Of a DNA stretch of 64,000 nucleotides, positions 10,096-23,089 are shown piece after piece; positions within the stretch are counted from its first letter, which is position 1, and each line of letters begins with the position of its first letter. The stretch is from Ehretia macrophylla. Its lineage: Eukaryota > Streptophyta > Magnoliopsida > Boraginales > Ehretiaceae. Below the pieces are notes generated by a model. The model searched no databases. It was not told the origin of the DNA and was given only the letters and a program-made list of their open reading frames with translations. The translations under genes were made by a program, and so were the position numbers. The stretch covers positions 18,652,146 through 18,716,145 of the forward strand of contig CM075773.1 in NCBI GenBank assembly GCA_037974665.1. Reading direction: 5' to 3'.

Positions 10096-10214
10096 GGGGT
10101 GCAACACGAGGACTTCCCAGGGGGTCACCCATCCTAGTACTACTCTCGCCCAAGCACGCTTAACTTCGGAGTTCTGATGGGATTTGGTGTATTAGTGCTG
10201 GTATGATCGCACCC
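10096..10214 (-). rRNA. 5S rRNA copy 8
   Basis: Three G>A changes in the 5' third: nt 31, 30 and 25. The control region is unchanged. Confidence 0.95.
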
Positions 10215-10772
10215 GTCATATTGAGGGCACAATTCCTTTATGTGTTAACGGTTCACAGTCCCAGCCTAGAGATATGGCCCATTCAAAAGGCCCAATGGGC
10301 TTAACGACAACCCATCCGCTTCAACAACGCAGCATCCTCGCAAGACGTGATATCGACGCATTGTAGGGTCCTCTAATGTGCTGGGAGTAAGGTTGTCGTC
10401 CTTTTAACAGCTCACGACGTACGATCCGGGACGGAAAAACAGAGCAAAAGAAGAAAAGTGGCCCGAAACTGATGAAAACATTTGATTTTGAGCTCCGAAA
10501 AGGGCATAGCGAGCTAGCTAGCTGCCCCCGTCGTAGAGCTCTCAGAGAGCTTTCCAACTGTATACTGTGCGCCGCGTAACTCCTTACGGATCAAAAGTTA
10601 TGGGCACCGGAGCGACGGAGACCTGGTCACAAGCCCTACGCCCTCGGTTTGCGGGCCCAGCCTCCACGTGAAGAGAAGTTGTCTTGCCCAAGGTGCCGTG
10701 GGATTCGATAATAGAAATGTGGTGGGTAAAGTATCTTGGCAACCCTAACCGGAGCAAAAAAAAGTGAAAAGG

Positions 10773-10891
10773 GGGGTGCCACACGAGGACTTCCCAGGGG
10801 GTCACCCATCCTAGTACTACTCTCGCCCAAGCACGCTTAACTTCGGAGTTCTGATGGGATCCGGTGCATTAGGGCTGGTATGATCGCACCC
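10773..10891 (-). rRNA. 5S rRNA copy 9
   Basis: Two changes: nt 111 U>G in the 3' stem strand and nt 19 A>C. Confidence 0.95.
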
Positions 10892-11449
10892 GTCATGTTG
10901 AGGGCACAATTCCTTTTTGTGTTAACGGTTCACAGTCCCAGCCTAGAGATATGGCCCATTCAAAAGGCCCAATGGGCTTAACAACAACCCATCCGCTTCA
11001 ACAACGCAGCATCCTCGCAAGACGTGATATCGACGCATTGTAGGGTCCTCTAATGTGCCGCGAGTAAGGTTGTCGTCCTTTTAACAGCTCACGACGTACG
11101 ATCCGGGAGGGAAAAACAGAGCAAAAGAAGAAAAGTGGCCCGAAACTGATGAAAACGTTCGATTTTGAGCTCCGAAAAGGGCACGGCGAGCTAGCTAGCT
11201 GCCCCCGTCGTAGAGCTCTCGGAGAGCTTTCCAACGGTATGCTGTGCGCCGTGTAACTTCTTACGGATCAAAAGTTATGGGCACCGGAGCGACGGAGACC
11301 TGGTCACAAGCCCTACGCCCTCGGTTTGCGGGCCCAGCCTCCACGTGAAGAGAAGTTGTCTTGCCCAAGGTGCCGTGGGATTCGATACTAGAAATGTGGT
11401 GGGTAAAGTATCTTGGCAACCCTAACCGGAGCAAAAAAAATTGAAAAGG

Positions 11450-11568
11450 GGGGTGCAACACGAGGACTTCCCAGGGGGTCACCCATCCTAGTACTACTCT
11501 CGCCCAAGCATGCTTAACTTCGGAGTTCTGATGGGATCCGGTGCATTAGTGCTGGTATGATCGCACCC
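11450..11568 (-). rRNA. 5S rRNA copy 10
   Basis: One change, nt 58 G>A within the A box. Confidence 0.96.
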
Positions 11569-12125
11569 GTCATGTTGAGGGCACAATTCCTTTATGTGTT
11601 AACGGTTCACAGTCCCAGCCTAGAGATATGGCCCATTCAAAAGGCCCAATGGGCTTAACGACAACCCATCTGCTTCAACAACGTAGCATCCTCGCAAGAC
11701 GTGATATCGACGAATTGTAGGGTCCTCTAATGTGTTGCGAGTAAGGTTGTCGTCCTTTTAACATATCACGACATACGATCCGGGACGGAAAAACAGAGCA
11801 AAAGAAGAAAAGTGGCCCGAAACTGATGAAAATGTTCGATTTTGAGCTCTGAAAAGGGTACGGCAAGCTAGCTAGCTGCTCCCGTCGTAGAGCTCTCGGA
11901 GAGCTTTCCAACGGTATGTTGTGCGCCGCGTAACTCCTTACGGATCAAAAGTTATGGGCACCGGAGCGACGGAGACCTGGTCACAAGCCCTACGCCCTCA
12001 GTTTGCGGGCCCAGCCTCCACGTGAAGAGAAGTTGTCTTGCCCAAGGTGCCGTGGGATTCGATAATAGAAATGTGGTGGGTAAAGTATCTTGGCAACCCT
12101 AACCGGAGCAAAAAAAATTGAAAAA

Positions 12126-12141
12126 GGGGTTGCAAAAGGGG
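12126..12141. repeat. 12-bp duplication of the 5S 3' end/terminator
   Basis: The plus strand reads GGGGTTGCAAAAGGGGG where other units have only GGGGGG. It shifts the array phase from 677 to 689 bp for this one unit, and makes a second T4 terminator preceded by a decayed copy of the gene's last bases. Confidence 0.8.
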
Positions 12142-12257
12142 GTGCAACACGAGGACTTCCCAGGGGGTCACCCATCCTAGTACTACTCTCGCCCAAGCAC
12201 GCCTAACTTCGGAGTTCTGATGGGATCCGGTGCATTAGTGCTGGTATGATCGCACCC
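12139..12257 (-). rRNA. 5S rRNA copy 11, with altered 3' flank
   Basis: nt 55 A>G (A box). The 3' flank carries a 12-bp insertion that repeats a GCAAC-CCC-TTTT-like segment, so two terminator T-runs follow the gene before the usual T8. Confidence 0.95.
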
Positions 12258-12815
12258 GTCATGTTGAGGGCACAATTCCTTTATGTGTTAACGGTTCACA
12301 GTCCCAGCCTAGAGATATGGCCCATTCAAAAGGCCCAATGGGCTTAACGACAACCCATCCGCTTCAACAACGCAGCATCCTCGCAAGACGTGATATCGAC
12401 GCATTGTAGGGTCCTCTAATGTGCCGCGAGTAGGGTTGTCGTCCTTTTAACAGCTCACGACGTACGATCCGGGACGGAAAAACAGAGCAAAAGAAGAAAA
12501 GTGGCCCGAAACTGATGAAAACGTTCGATTTTGAGCTCCGAAAAGGGCACGGCGAGTTAACTAGCTGCCCCCGTCGTAGAGCTCTCGGAGAGCTTTCCAA
12601 CGGTATGCTGTGCGCCGCGTAACTCCTTACGGATCAAAAGTTATGGGCACCGGAGCGACGGAGACCTGGTCACAAGCCCTACGCCCTCAGTTTGCGGGCC
12701 CAGCCTCCACGTGAAGAGAAGTTGTCTTGCCCAAGGTGCCGTGGGATTCGATAATAGAAATGTGGTGGGTAAAGTATCTTGGCAACCCTAACCGGAGCAA
12801 AAAAAATTGAAAAGG

Positions 12816-12934
12816 GGGGTGCAACACGAGGACTTCCCAGGGGGTCACCCATCCTAGTACTACTCACGCCCAAGCACGCTTAACTTCGGAGTTCTGATGG
12901 GATCCGGTGCATTAGTGCTGGTATGATCGCACCC
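12816..12934 (-). rRNA. 5S rRNA copy 12
   Basis: One change, nt 69 A>U in the intermediate element; copy 67 shares it. Confidence 0.96.
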
Positions 12935-13492
12935 GTCATGTTGAGGGCACAATTCCTTTATGTGTTAACGGTTCACAGTCCCAGCCTAGAGATATGGCCC
13001 ATTCAAAAGGCCCAATGGGCTTAACGACAACCCATCCGCTTCAACAACGCAGCATCCTCGCAAGACGTGATATCGACGCATTGTAGGGTCCTCTAATGTG
13101 CCGCGAGTAGGGTTGTCGTCCTTTTAACAGCTCACGACGTACGATCCGGGACGGAAAAACAGAGCTAATGAGGAAAAGTGGCCCGAAACTGATGAAAACG
13201 TTCGATTTTGAGCTTCGAAAAGGGCACGGCGAGCTAGCTAGCAGCCCCCGTCGTAGAGCTCTCAGAGAGCTTTCCAACCGTATGCTGTGCGTCGCGTAAC
13301 TCCTTACGGATCAAAAGTTATGGGCACCGGAGCGACAGAGACCTGGTCACAAGCCCTACGCCCTTGGTTTGCGGGCCCAGCCTCCACGTGAAGAGAAGTT
13401 GTCCTACCCAAGGTGCCGTGGGATTCGATAATAGAAATGTGGTGGGTAAAGTATCTTGGCAACCCTAACCGGAGCAAAAAAAATTGAAAAGG

Positions 13493-13611
13493 GGGGTGCA
13501 ACACGAGGACTTCCCAGGGGGTCACCCACCCTAGTACTACTCTCGCCCAAGCACGCTTAACTTCGGAGGTCTGATGGGATCCTGTGCATTAGTGCTGGTA
13601 TGATCGCACCC
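13493..13611 (-). rRNA. 5S rRNA copy 13
   Basis: Three changes: nt 83 A>G (C box), 43 A>C, 29 C>A. Confidence 0.95.
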
Positions 13612-14169
13612 GTCATGTTGAAGGCACAATTCCTTTATATGTTAACGGTTCACAGTCCTAGCCTAGAGATATGGCCCATTCAAAAGGCCCAATGGGCTTA
13701 ACGACAACCCATCCGCTTCAACAACGCAGCATCCTCGCAAGACGTGATATCGACGCATTGTAGGGTCCTCTAATGTGCCGCGAGTAAGGTTGTCATCCTT
13801 TTAATAGCTCACGACGTACGATCCGGGACGGAAAAATAGAGCAAAAGAAGAAAAGTGGACCAAAACTGATGAAAACGTTCGATTTTTAGCTCCGAAAATG
13901 GCACGGCGAGCTAGCTAGCTGCCCCCGTCGTAGAGCTCTCGGAGAGCTTTCCAACGGTATGCTGTGCGCCGCGTAACTCCTTACGGATCAAAAGTTATGG
14001 GCACCGAAGCGACGGAGACCTGGTCACAAGCCCTACGCCCTCGGTTTGCGGGCCCAGCCTCCACGTGAAGAGAAGTTGTCTTGCCCAAGGTGCCGTGGGA
14101 TTCGATAATAGAAATGTGGTGGGTAAATTATCTTGGCAACCCTAACCGGAGCAAAAAAAATTGAAAAGG

Positions 14170-14288
14170 GGGGTGCAACACGAGGACTTCCCAGGGGGTC
14201 ACCCATTCTAGTACTACTCTCACCCAAGCACGCTTAACTTCGGAGTTCTGATGGGATCCGATGCATTAGTGCTGGTATGATCGCACCT
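14170..14288 (-). rRNA. 5S rRNA copy 14
   Basis: Four changes: nt 82 G>A, 67 C>U (intermediate element), 28 C>U and the first base, nt 1 G>A. Confidence 0.93.
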
Positions 14289-14846
14289 GTCAAGTTGAGG
14301 GCACAATTCCTTTATGTGTTAACGGTTCACAGTCCCAGCCTAGAGATATGGCCCATTCAAAAGGCCCAATGGGCTTAACGACAACCCATCCGCTTCAACA
14401 ACGCAACATCCTCGCAAGACGTAATATCGACGCATTTTAGGGTCCTCTAATGTGCCGCGAGTGAGGTTGTCGTCCTTATAACAGCTCACGACGTACGATC
14501 CGGGACGAAAAAACAGAGCAAAAGAAGAAAAGTGGCCCGAAACTGAATAAAACGTTCGATTTTGAGCTCCGAAAAGGGCACGGCGAGCTAGCTAGCTTCC
14601 CCCGTCGTAGAGCTCTCGGAGAGCTTTTCAACGGTATGCTGTGCGCCGCGTAATTCCATACGGATCAAAAGTTATGGGCACCGGAGCGACGGAGACCTGG
14701 TCACAAGCCCTACGCCCTCGGTTTGCGGGCCCAGCCTCCACGTGAAGAGAAGTTGTCTTGCCCAAGGTGCCGTGGGATTCGATAATAGAAATGTGGTGGG
14801 TAAAGTATCTTGGCAACCCTATTCGGAGCAAAAAAAATTGAAAAAG

Positions 14847-14965
14847 GGGGTGCAACACGAGGACTTCCCAGGGGGTCACCCATCCTAGTACTACTCTCGC
14901 CCAAGCACGCTTAACTTCGGAGTTCTGATGGGATCCGGTGCATTAGTGCTGGTATGATCGCAACC
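14847..14965 (-). rRNA. 5S rRNA copy 15
   Basis: One change, nt 3 G>U in the terminal stem. Confidence 0.95.
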
Positions 14966-15523
14966 GTCATGTTGAGGGCACAATTCCTTTATGTGTTAAC
15001 GGTTCACAGTCCCAGCCTAGAGATATGGCCCATTCAAATGGCCCAATGGGCTTAACGACAACCCATCCGCTTCAACAACGCAGCATCCTCGCAAGAGTTG
15101 ATATCGACGCATTGTAGGGTCCTCTAATGTGCCGCGAGTAAGGTTGTCGTCCTTTTAACAGCTCACGACGTACGATCCGGGACGGAAACACAGAGCAAAA
15201 GAAGAAAAGTGGCCCAAAACTGATGAAAATGTTCGATTTTGAGCTCTGAAAAGGGCACAGCGAGCGAGCTAGCTGCCCCCGTCGTAAAGCTCTAAGAGAG
15301 CTTTCCAACGGTATGCTGTGCGCCTCGTAACTCCTTACGGATCAAAAGTTATGGGCACCGGAGCGACGGAGACCTGGTCACAAGCCCTACGCCCTCGGTT
15401 TGCGGGCCCAGCCTCCACGTGAAGAGAAGTTGTCTTGCCCAAGGTGCCGTGGGATTCGATAATAGAAATGTGGTGGGTAAAGTATCTTGGCAACCCTAAC
15501 CGGAGCAAAAAAAATTGAAAAGG

Positions 15524-15642
15524 GGGGTGCAACACGAGGACTTCCCAGGGGGTCACCCATCCTAGTACTACTCTCGCCCAAGCACGCTTAACTTCGGAGT
15601 TCTGATGGGATCCGGTGCATTAGTGCTGGTATGATCGCACCC
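15524..15642 (-). rRNA. 5S rRNA copy 16, consensus
   Basis: Identical to the majority sequence by eye. Confidence 0.97.
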
Positions 15643-16199
15643 GTCATGTTGAGGGCACAATTCCTTTATGTGTTAACGGTTCACAGTCCCAGCCTAGAGA
15701 TATGGCCCATTCAAAAGGCCCAATGGGCTTAACGACAACCCATCCGCTTCAACAACGCAGCATCCTCGCAAGACGTGATATCGATGCATTGTAGGGTCCT
15801 CTAATGTGCAGCGAGTAAGGTTGTCGTCCTTTTAACAGCTCACGACGTACGATCCGGGATGGAAAAACAGAGCAAAAGAAGAAAAGTGGCCCGAAACTGA
15901 TGAAAACGTTCGATTTTAAGCTCCAAAAAGGTACGGCGAGCTAGCTACCTGCCCCCGTCGTAGAGCTCTCAGAGAGATTTCCAACGGTATGCTGTGCGCC
16001 GCGAAACTCCTTACGGATCAAAAGTTATGGGCACCGGAGCGACGGAGACCTGGTCACAAGCTCTACGCCCTCGGTTTGCGGGCCCAGCCTCCACGTGAAA
16101 AGAAGTTGTCTTGCCCAAGGTGCCGTGGGATTCGATAATAGAAATGTGGTGGGTAAAGTATCTTGGCAACCCTAACCAGAGCAAAAAAAATTGAAAAGG

Positions 16200-16318
16200 G
16201 GGGTGCAACACGAGGACTTCCCAAGGGGTCACCCATCCGAGTACTACTCTCACCCAAGCACGCTTAACTTCAGAGTTCTGATGGGATCCGGTGAATTAGT
16301 GCGGGTATGATCGCACCC
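16200..16318 (-). rRNA. 5S rRNA copy 17, divergent
   Basis: Six changes: nt 95 C>U, 80 A>C, 67 C>U, 47 C>U, 25 G>U, 16 A>C. Its upstream spacer is also unusually altered (about 16345-16378). Confidence 0.92.
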
Positions 16319-16876
16319 GTCATGTTGAGGGCACAATTCATTTATGTGTTACGGTTCCACAGCCCGAGCCTGGACTTATGGCCCATTCAAAAGGCCCAAT
16401 GGCCTTAACGACAACCCATCCGCTTCAACAACGCAGCATCCTCGCAAGACGTGATATCGACGCATTGTAGGGTCCTCTAATGTGCCGTGAGTAAGGTTTT
16501 TGTCCTTTTAACAGCTCACGACGTACGATCCAGGACGGAAAAACAGAGCAAAAGAAGAAAAGTAGCCTGAAACTGATGAAAACGTTCGATTTTGAGCTCC
16601 GAAAAGGGCACGGCGAGCTAGCTCGCTGCCCTCGTCGTAGAGCTCTCGGAGAGCTTTCCAACGGTATGCTGTGCGCCGCGTAACTCCTTACGGATCAAAA
16701 GTTGTGGGCACCAGAGCGACGGAGACCTGGTCACAAGCCCTACGCCCTCGGTTTGCGGGCCCAGCCTCCACGTGAAGAGAAGTTGTCTTTCCCAAGGTGC
16801 CGTGGGATTCGATAATAGAAATGTGGTGGGTAAAGTATCTTGGCAACCCTAACCGGAGCAAAAAAAATTGAAAAGG

Positions 16877-16995
16877 GGGGTGCAACACGAGGACTTCCCA
16901 CGGGGTCACCCATCCTAGTACTACTCTCGCCCAAGCACGCTTAACTTCGGAGTTCTGATGGGATCCGGTGCATTAGTGCTGGTATGATCGCACCC
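16877..16995 (-). rRNA. 5S rRNA copy 18
   Basis: One change, nt 95 C>G at the 3' part of the C box. Confidence 0.96.
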
Positions 16996-17553
16996 GTCAT
17001 GTTGAGGGCACAATTCCTTTATGTGTTAACGGTTCACAGTCCCAGCCTAGAGATATGGCTCATTCAAAAGGCCCAATGGGCTTAACGACAACCCATCCGC
17101 TTCAACAACGCAGCATCCTCGCAAGACGTGATATCGACGCATTGTAGGGTCCTCTAATGTGCCGCGAGTAAGGTTGTCGTTCTTTTAACAGCTCACGACG
17201 TACGATCCAGGACGGAAAAACATAGCAAAACAAGAAAAGTGGCCCGAAACTGATGAAAACGTTCAATTTTTAGCTCCGAAAAGGGCATAGCGAGCCAGCT
17301 CGCTGCCCCCGTCGTAGAGCTCTCAGAGAACTTTCCAACGGTATGCTGTGCGCCTCGTAACTCCTTACGGATCAAAAGTTATGGGCACCGTAGCGACGGA
17401 GACCTGGTCACAAGCCCTACACCCTCGGTTTGCGGGCCCAGCCTCCACGCGAAGAGAAGTTGTCTTGCCCAAGGTGCCGTGGGATTCGATAATAGAAATG
17501 TGGTGGGTAAAGTATCTTGGCAACCCTAACCGGAGCAAAAAAAATTGAAAAGG

Positions 17554-17672
17554 GGGGTGCAACACGAGGACTTCCCAGGGGGTCACCCATCCTAGTACTA
17601 CTCTCGCCCAAGCACGCTTAACTTCGGAGTTCTGATGGGATCCGGTGCATTAGTGCCGGTATGATCTCACCC
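17554..17672 (-). rRNA. 5S rRNA copy 19
   Basis: Two changes in the 5' region: nt 16 A>G and nt 6 C>A. Confidence 0.95.
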
Positions 17673-18230
17673 GTCATGTTGAGGGCACAATTCCTTTATG
17701 TGTTAACGGTTCACAGTCCCAGCCTAGAGATATGGCCCATTCAAAAGGCCCAATGGGCTTAACGACAACCCATCCGCTTCAACAACGCAGCATCCTCGCA
17801 AGACGTGATATCGACGCATTGTAGGGTCCTCTAATGTGCCGCGAGTAAGGTTGTCGTCCTTTTAACAGCTCACGACGTACGATCCGGGACGGAAAAACAG
17901 AGCAAAAGAAGAAAAGTAGCCCGAAACTGATGAAAACGTTCGATTTTGAGCTCCGAAAAGGGCACGGCGAGCTAGCTACCTGCCCCCGTCATAGAGCTGT
18001 CGGAGAGATTTCCAACGGTATGCTGTGCGTCGCGTAACTCCTTACGGATCAAAAGTTATGGGCACCGGAGCGACGGAGACCTGGTCACAAGCCCTACGCC
18101 CTCGGTTTGCGGGCCCTGCCTCCACGTGAAGAGAAGTTGTCTTGGCCAAGGTTCCGTGGGATTCGATAATAGAAATGTGGTGGGTAAAGTATCTTGGAAA
18201 CCCTAACCGGGGCAAAAAAAATTGAAAAGT

Positions 18231-18349
18231 GTGGTGCAACACGAGGACTTCCCAGGGGGTCACCCATCCTAGTACTTCTCTCGCCCGAGCACGCTTAACT
18301 TCGGAGTTCTGATGGGATCCAGTGCATTAGTGCTGGTATGATCGCACCC
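18231..18349 (-). rRNA. 5S rRNA copy 20
   Basis: Four changes: nt 118 C>A, 73 U>A, 63 U>C (A box), 29 C>U. Confidence 0.93.
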
Positions 18350-18907
18350 GTCATGTTGAGGGCACAATTCCTTTATGTGTTAACGGTTCACAGTCCCAGC
18401 CTTGAGATATGGCCCATTCAAAAGACCCAATGGGCTTAACGACAACCCATCCGCTTCAACAACGCAGCATCCTCGCAACACGTGATGTCGACGCATTGCA
18501 GGGTCCTCTAATGTGCCGCGAGTAAGGTTGTCGTCCTTTTAACAGCTCACGACGTACGATCCGGGACGGAAAAATAGAGCAAAAGAAGAAAAGTGGCCCG
18601 AAACTGATGAAAACGTTCAATTTTTAGCTCCGAAAAGGGCACAGCGAGCTAGCTAGCTGCCCCCGTCGTAGAGCTCTCAGAGAGCTTTCCCACGGTATGC
18701 TGTGCGCCTCGTAACTCCTTACGGATCAAAAGTTATGGGTACCGGAGCGACGGAGACCTGGTCACAAGCCCTACGCCCTCGGTTTGCGGGCCAAGCCTCT
18801 ACGTGAAGAGAAGTTGTCTTGCCCAAGGTGCCGTGGGATTCGATAATAGAAATGTGGTGGGAAAAGTATCTTGGCAACCCTAACCGGAGCAAAAAAAATT
18901 GAAAAGG

Positions 18908-19026
18908 GGGGTGCAACACGAGGACTTCCCATGGGGTCACCCATCCTAGTACTACTCTCGCCCAAGCACGCTTAACTTCGGAGTTCTGATGGGATCCGGT
19001 GCATTAGTGCTGGTACGATCGTACCC
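18908..19026 (-). rRNA. 5S rRNA copy 21
   Basis: Three changes: nt 95 C>A, 11 A>G, 5 G>A. Confidence 0.95.
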
Positions 19027-19584
19027 GTCATGTTGAGGGCACAATTCCTTTATGTGTTAACGGTTCACAGTCCCAGCCTAGAGATATGGCCCATTCAAAA
19101 GGCCCAATGGGCTTAACGACAACCCATCCGCTTAAACAACGCAGCATCCTCGCAAGACGTGATATCGACGCATTGTAGGGTCGTTTAATGTGCCGCGAGT
19201 AAGGTTGTCGTTCTTTTAACAGCTCACGACGTACGATCCGGGACGAAAAAACAGAGCAAAAGAAGAAAAGTTGCCCGAAAGTGATGAAAACGTTCGATTT
19301 TTAGCTCATAAAAGGGCACAGCGAGCTGGCTCGCAGCCCCCGTCGTAGAGCTCTCAGAGAGCTTTCCAACGGTATGCTGTGCACCTCGTAACTCCTTACG
19401 GATCAAAAGTTATGGGCACCGTAGTGACGGAGACCTGGTCACAAGCCCTACGCCCTCGGTTTGCGGGCCCAGCCTCCACGTGAAGGGAAGTTGTCTTGCC
19501 CAAGGTGCCGTGGGATTCGATAATAGAAATGTGGTGGGTAAAGTATCTTGGCAACCCTAACCGGAGCAAAAAAAATTGAAAAGG

Positions 19585-19703
19585 GGGGTGCAACACGAGG
19601 ACTTCCCAGGGGGTCACCCATCCTAGTACTACTCTCGCCCAAGCACGCTTAACTTCGGAGTTCAGATGGGATCCGGTGCATTAGTGCTGGTATGATCGCA
19701 CCC
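19585..19703 (-). rRNA. 5S rRNA copy 22
   Basis: One change, nt 40 A>U, at the position that is G in many copies to the right. Confidence 0.96.
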
Positions 19704-20262
19704 GTCATGTTGAGGGCACAATTCCTTTATGTGTTAACGGTTCACAGTCCCAGCCTAGAGATATGGCCCATTCAAAAGACCCAATGGGCTTAAACGACAA
19801 CCCATCCGCTTCAACAACGCAGCATCCTCGCAAGACGTGATGTCGACGCATTGTAGGGTCCTCTAATGTGCCGCGAGTAAGGTTGTCGTCCTTTTAACAG
19901 CTCACGACGTACGATCCGGGACGGAAAAACAGAGCAAAAGAAGAAAAGTGGCCCGAAACTGATGAAAACGTTCAATTTTGAGCTCCGAAAAGGGTACAAT
20001 AAGCTGGCTAGCTACCCCCGTCGTAGAGCTCTCAGAGAGCTTTCCAACGGTATGCTGTGCGCCTCGTAACTCCTTACGGATCAAAAGTTATGGGTACCGG
20101 AGCGACGGAGACCTGGTCACAAGCCCTACGCCCTCAGTTTGCGGGCCCAGCCTCCACGTGAAGAGAAGTTGTCTTGCCCAAGGTGCCGTGGGATTCGATA
20201 ATAGAAATGTGGTGGGTAAAGTATCTTGGCAACCCTAACCGGAGCAAAAAAAATTGAAAAGG

Positions 20263-20381
20263 GGGGTGCAACACGAGGACTTCCCAGGGGGTCACCCATC
20301 CTAGTACTACTCTCACCCAAGCACGCTTGACTTCGGAGTTCTGATGGGATCCAGAGCATTAGTGCTGGTATGATCGCACCC
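20263..20381 (-). rRNA. 5S rRNA copy 23
   Basis: Four changes: nt 67 C>U, 53 U>C (A box), 29 C>U, 27 A>U. Confidence 0.93.
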
Positions 20382-20939
20382 GTCATGTTGAGGGCACAAT
20401 TCCTTTATGTGTTAACGGTTCACAGTCCCAGCCTAGAGATATGGCCCATTCAAAAGGCCCAATGGGCTTAACGACAACCCATCTGTTTCAACAACGCAGC
20501 ATCCTCGCAAGACTTGATATCGACGCATTGTAGGGTCCTCTAATGTGCCGCGAGTAAGGTTTTCGTCCTTTTAACAGCTCACGACGTACGATCCGGGACG
20601 GAAAAACAGAGCAAAAGAAGAAAAGTAGCCCGAAACTGATGAAAAAGTTCGATTTTGAGCTCTGAAAAGGGCATGGCGAGCTAGCTACCTGCCCCCGTCG
20701 TAGAGCCCTCGGAGAGCTTTCCAACGGTATGCTGTGCGTCGCGTAACTCCTTATGGATCAAAAGTTATGGGCACCGGAGCGACGGAGACCTGGTCACAAG
20801 CCCTACGCCCTCGGTTTGCGGGCCCAGCCTCCACGTGAAGAGAAGTTGTCTTGCCCAAGGTGCCGTGGGATTCGATAATAGAAATGTGGTGGGTAAAGTA
20901 TCTTGGCAACCCTAACCGGAGCAAAAAAAATTGAAAAGG

Positions 20940-21058
20940 GGGGTGCAACACGAGGACTTCCCAGGGGGTCACCCATCCTAGTACTACTCTCGCCCAAGCA
21001 CGCTTAACTTCGGAGTTCCGATGGGATCCGGTGCATTAGTGCTGGTATGATCGCACCC
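20940..21058 (-). rRNA. 5S rRNA copy 24 (A40G type)
   Basis: One change, nt 40 A>G. It is the leftmost member of the A40G cluster. Confidence 0.96.
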
Positions 21059-21616
21059 GTCATGTTGAGGGCACAATTCCTTTATGTGTTAACGGTTCAC
21101 AGTCCCAGCCTAGAGATATGGCCCATTCAAAAGGCCCAATGGGCTTAACGACAACCCATCCGCTTCAACAAAGCAGCATCCTCACAAGACGTTATATCGA
21201 CGCATTGTAGGGTCCTCTAATGTGCCGCGAGTAAGGTTTTCGTCCTTTTAACAGCTCACGACGTACGATCCGGGACGAAAAAACAGAGCGAAAGAAGAAA
21301 AGTAGCCTGAAACTGATGAAAACGTTCGATTTTGAGCTCCGAAATGGGCAAGGCGAGCTAGCTACCTGCCCCCGTCGTAGAGCTCTCGGAGTGCTTTCCA
21401 ACGGTATGCTGTGCGCCTCGTAACTCCTTACGGATCAAAAGTTATGGGCACCGTAGCAACGGAGACCTGGTCACAAGCCCTACGCCCTCGGTTTGCGGGC
21501 CCAGCCTCCACGTGAAGAGAAGTTGTCTTGCCCAAGGTGCCGTGGGATTCGATAATAGAAATGTGGTGGGTAAAGTATCTTGGCAACCCTAACCGGAGCA
21601 AAAAAAATTGAAAAGG

Positions 21617-21735
21617 GGGGTGCAACACGAGGACTTCCCAGGGGGTCACCCATCCTAGTACTACTCTCGCCCAAGCACGCTTAACTTCGGAGTTCTGATG
21701 GGATCCGGTGCATTAGTGCTGGTATGATCGCACCC
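21617..21735 (-). rRNA. 5S rRNA copy 25, consensus
   Basis: Identical to the majority sequence by eye, although it lies inside the A40G region. Confidence 0.97.
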
Positions 21736-22293
21736 GTCATGTTGAGGGCACAATTCCTTTATGTGGTAACGGTTCACAGTCCGAGCCTAGAGATATGGCC
21801 CATTCAAAAGGCCCAATGGGCTTAACGACAACCCATCCGCTTCAACAACGCAGCATCCTCGCAAGACGTGATATCGACGCATTGTAGGGTCCTCTAATGT
21901 GCCGCGAGTAAGGTTTTCGTCCTTTTAACAACTCACGACGTACGATCCGGGATGAAAAAACAGAGCAAAAGAAGAAAAGTAGCCCGAAACTGATGAAAAC
22001 GTTCGATTTTGAGCTCCGAAAAGGGCACGGCGAGCTAGTTACTTGCACCCGTAGTAGAGCTCTCAGAGAGCTTTCCAACGGTATGTTGTGCGCCGCGTAA
22101 CTCCTTACGTATCAAAAGTTATGGGCACCGGAGCGACGGAGACCTGGTCACAAGCCCTACGCCCTCGGTTTGCGGGCCCAGCCTCCACGTGAAGAGAAGT
22201 TGTCTTGCCCAAGGTGCCGTGGGATTCGATAATAGAAATGTGGTGGGTAAAGTATCTTGGCAACCCTAACCGGAGCAAAAAAAATTGAAAAGG

Positions 22294-22412
22294 GGGGTGC
22301 AACACGACGACTTCCCAGGGGGTCACCCATCCTAGTACTACTCTCGCCCAAGCACGCTTAACTTCGGTGTTTTGATAGGATCCGGTGCATTAGTACTGGT
22401 ATGATCGCACCC
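22294..22412 (-). rRNA. 5S rRNA copy 26, divergent
   Basis: Five changes: nt 105 C>G, 45 U>A, 41 G>A, 36 C>U, 18 C>U. Confidence 0.92.
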
Positions 22413-22970
22413 GTCATGTTGAGGGCACAATTCCTTTATGTGTTAATGGTTCACAGTCCCAGCCTAGAGATATGGCCCATTCAAAAGGCCCAATGGGCTT
22501 AACGACAACCCATCCGCTTCAACAACGCAGCATCCTCGCAAGACGTGATATCGACGCATTGTAGGGTCCTCTAATGTGCCGCGAGTAAGGTTGTCGTCCA
22601 TTTAACAACTCACGACGTACGATCTGGGATGGAAAAACAGAGCAAAAGAAGAAAAGTGGCCCTAAACTGATGAAAACGTTCGATTTTGAGCTCCGAAAAG
22701 GGCAGAGCGAGCCAGCTCACTGCCCCCGTCGTCGAGCTCTCGGAGAGCTTTCCAGCGGTATGCTGTGCACCTCGTAACTCCTTACGGATCAAAAGTTATG
22801 GGCACCGGAGCGACGGAGACCTGGTCACAAGCCCTACGCCCTCGGTTTGCGGGCCCAGCCTCCACGTGAAGAGAAGTTGTCTTGCCCAAGGTGCCGTGGG
22901 ATTCGATAATAGAAATTAGGTGGGTAAAGTATCTTGGCAACCATAACCGGGGCAAAAAAAATTGAAAAGG

Positions 22971-23089
22971 GGGGTGCAACACGAGGACTTCCCAGGGGGT
23001 CACCCATCCTAGTACTACTCTCGCCCAAGCACGCTTAACTTCGGAGTTCCTATGGGGTCTGGTGCAGTAGTGCTGGTATGATCGCACCC
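22971..23089 (-). rRNA. 5S rRNA copy 27 (A40G type)
   Basis: Five changes: nt 40 A>G, 39 C>A, 33 U>C, 30 G>A, 23 A>C. The -1 base is A instead of C. Confidence 0.92.
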
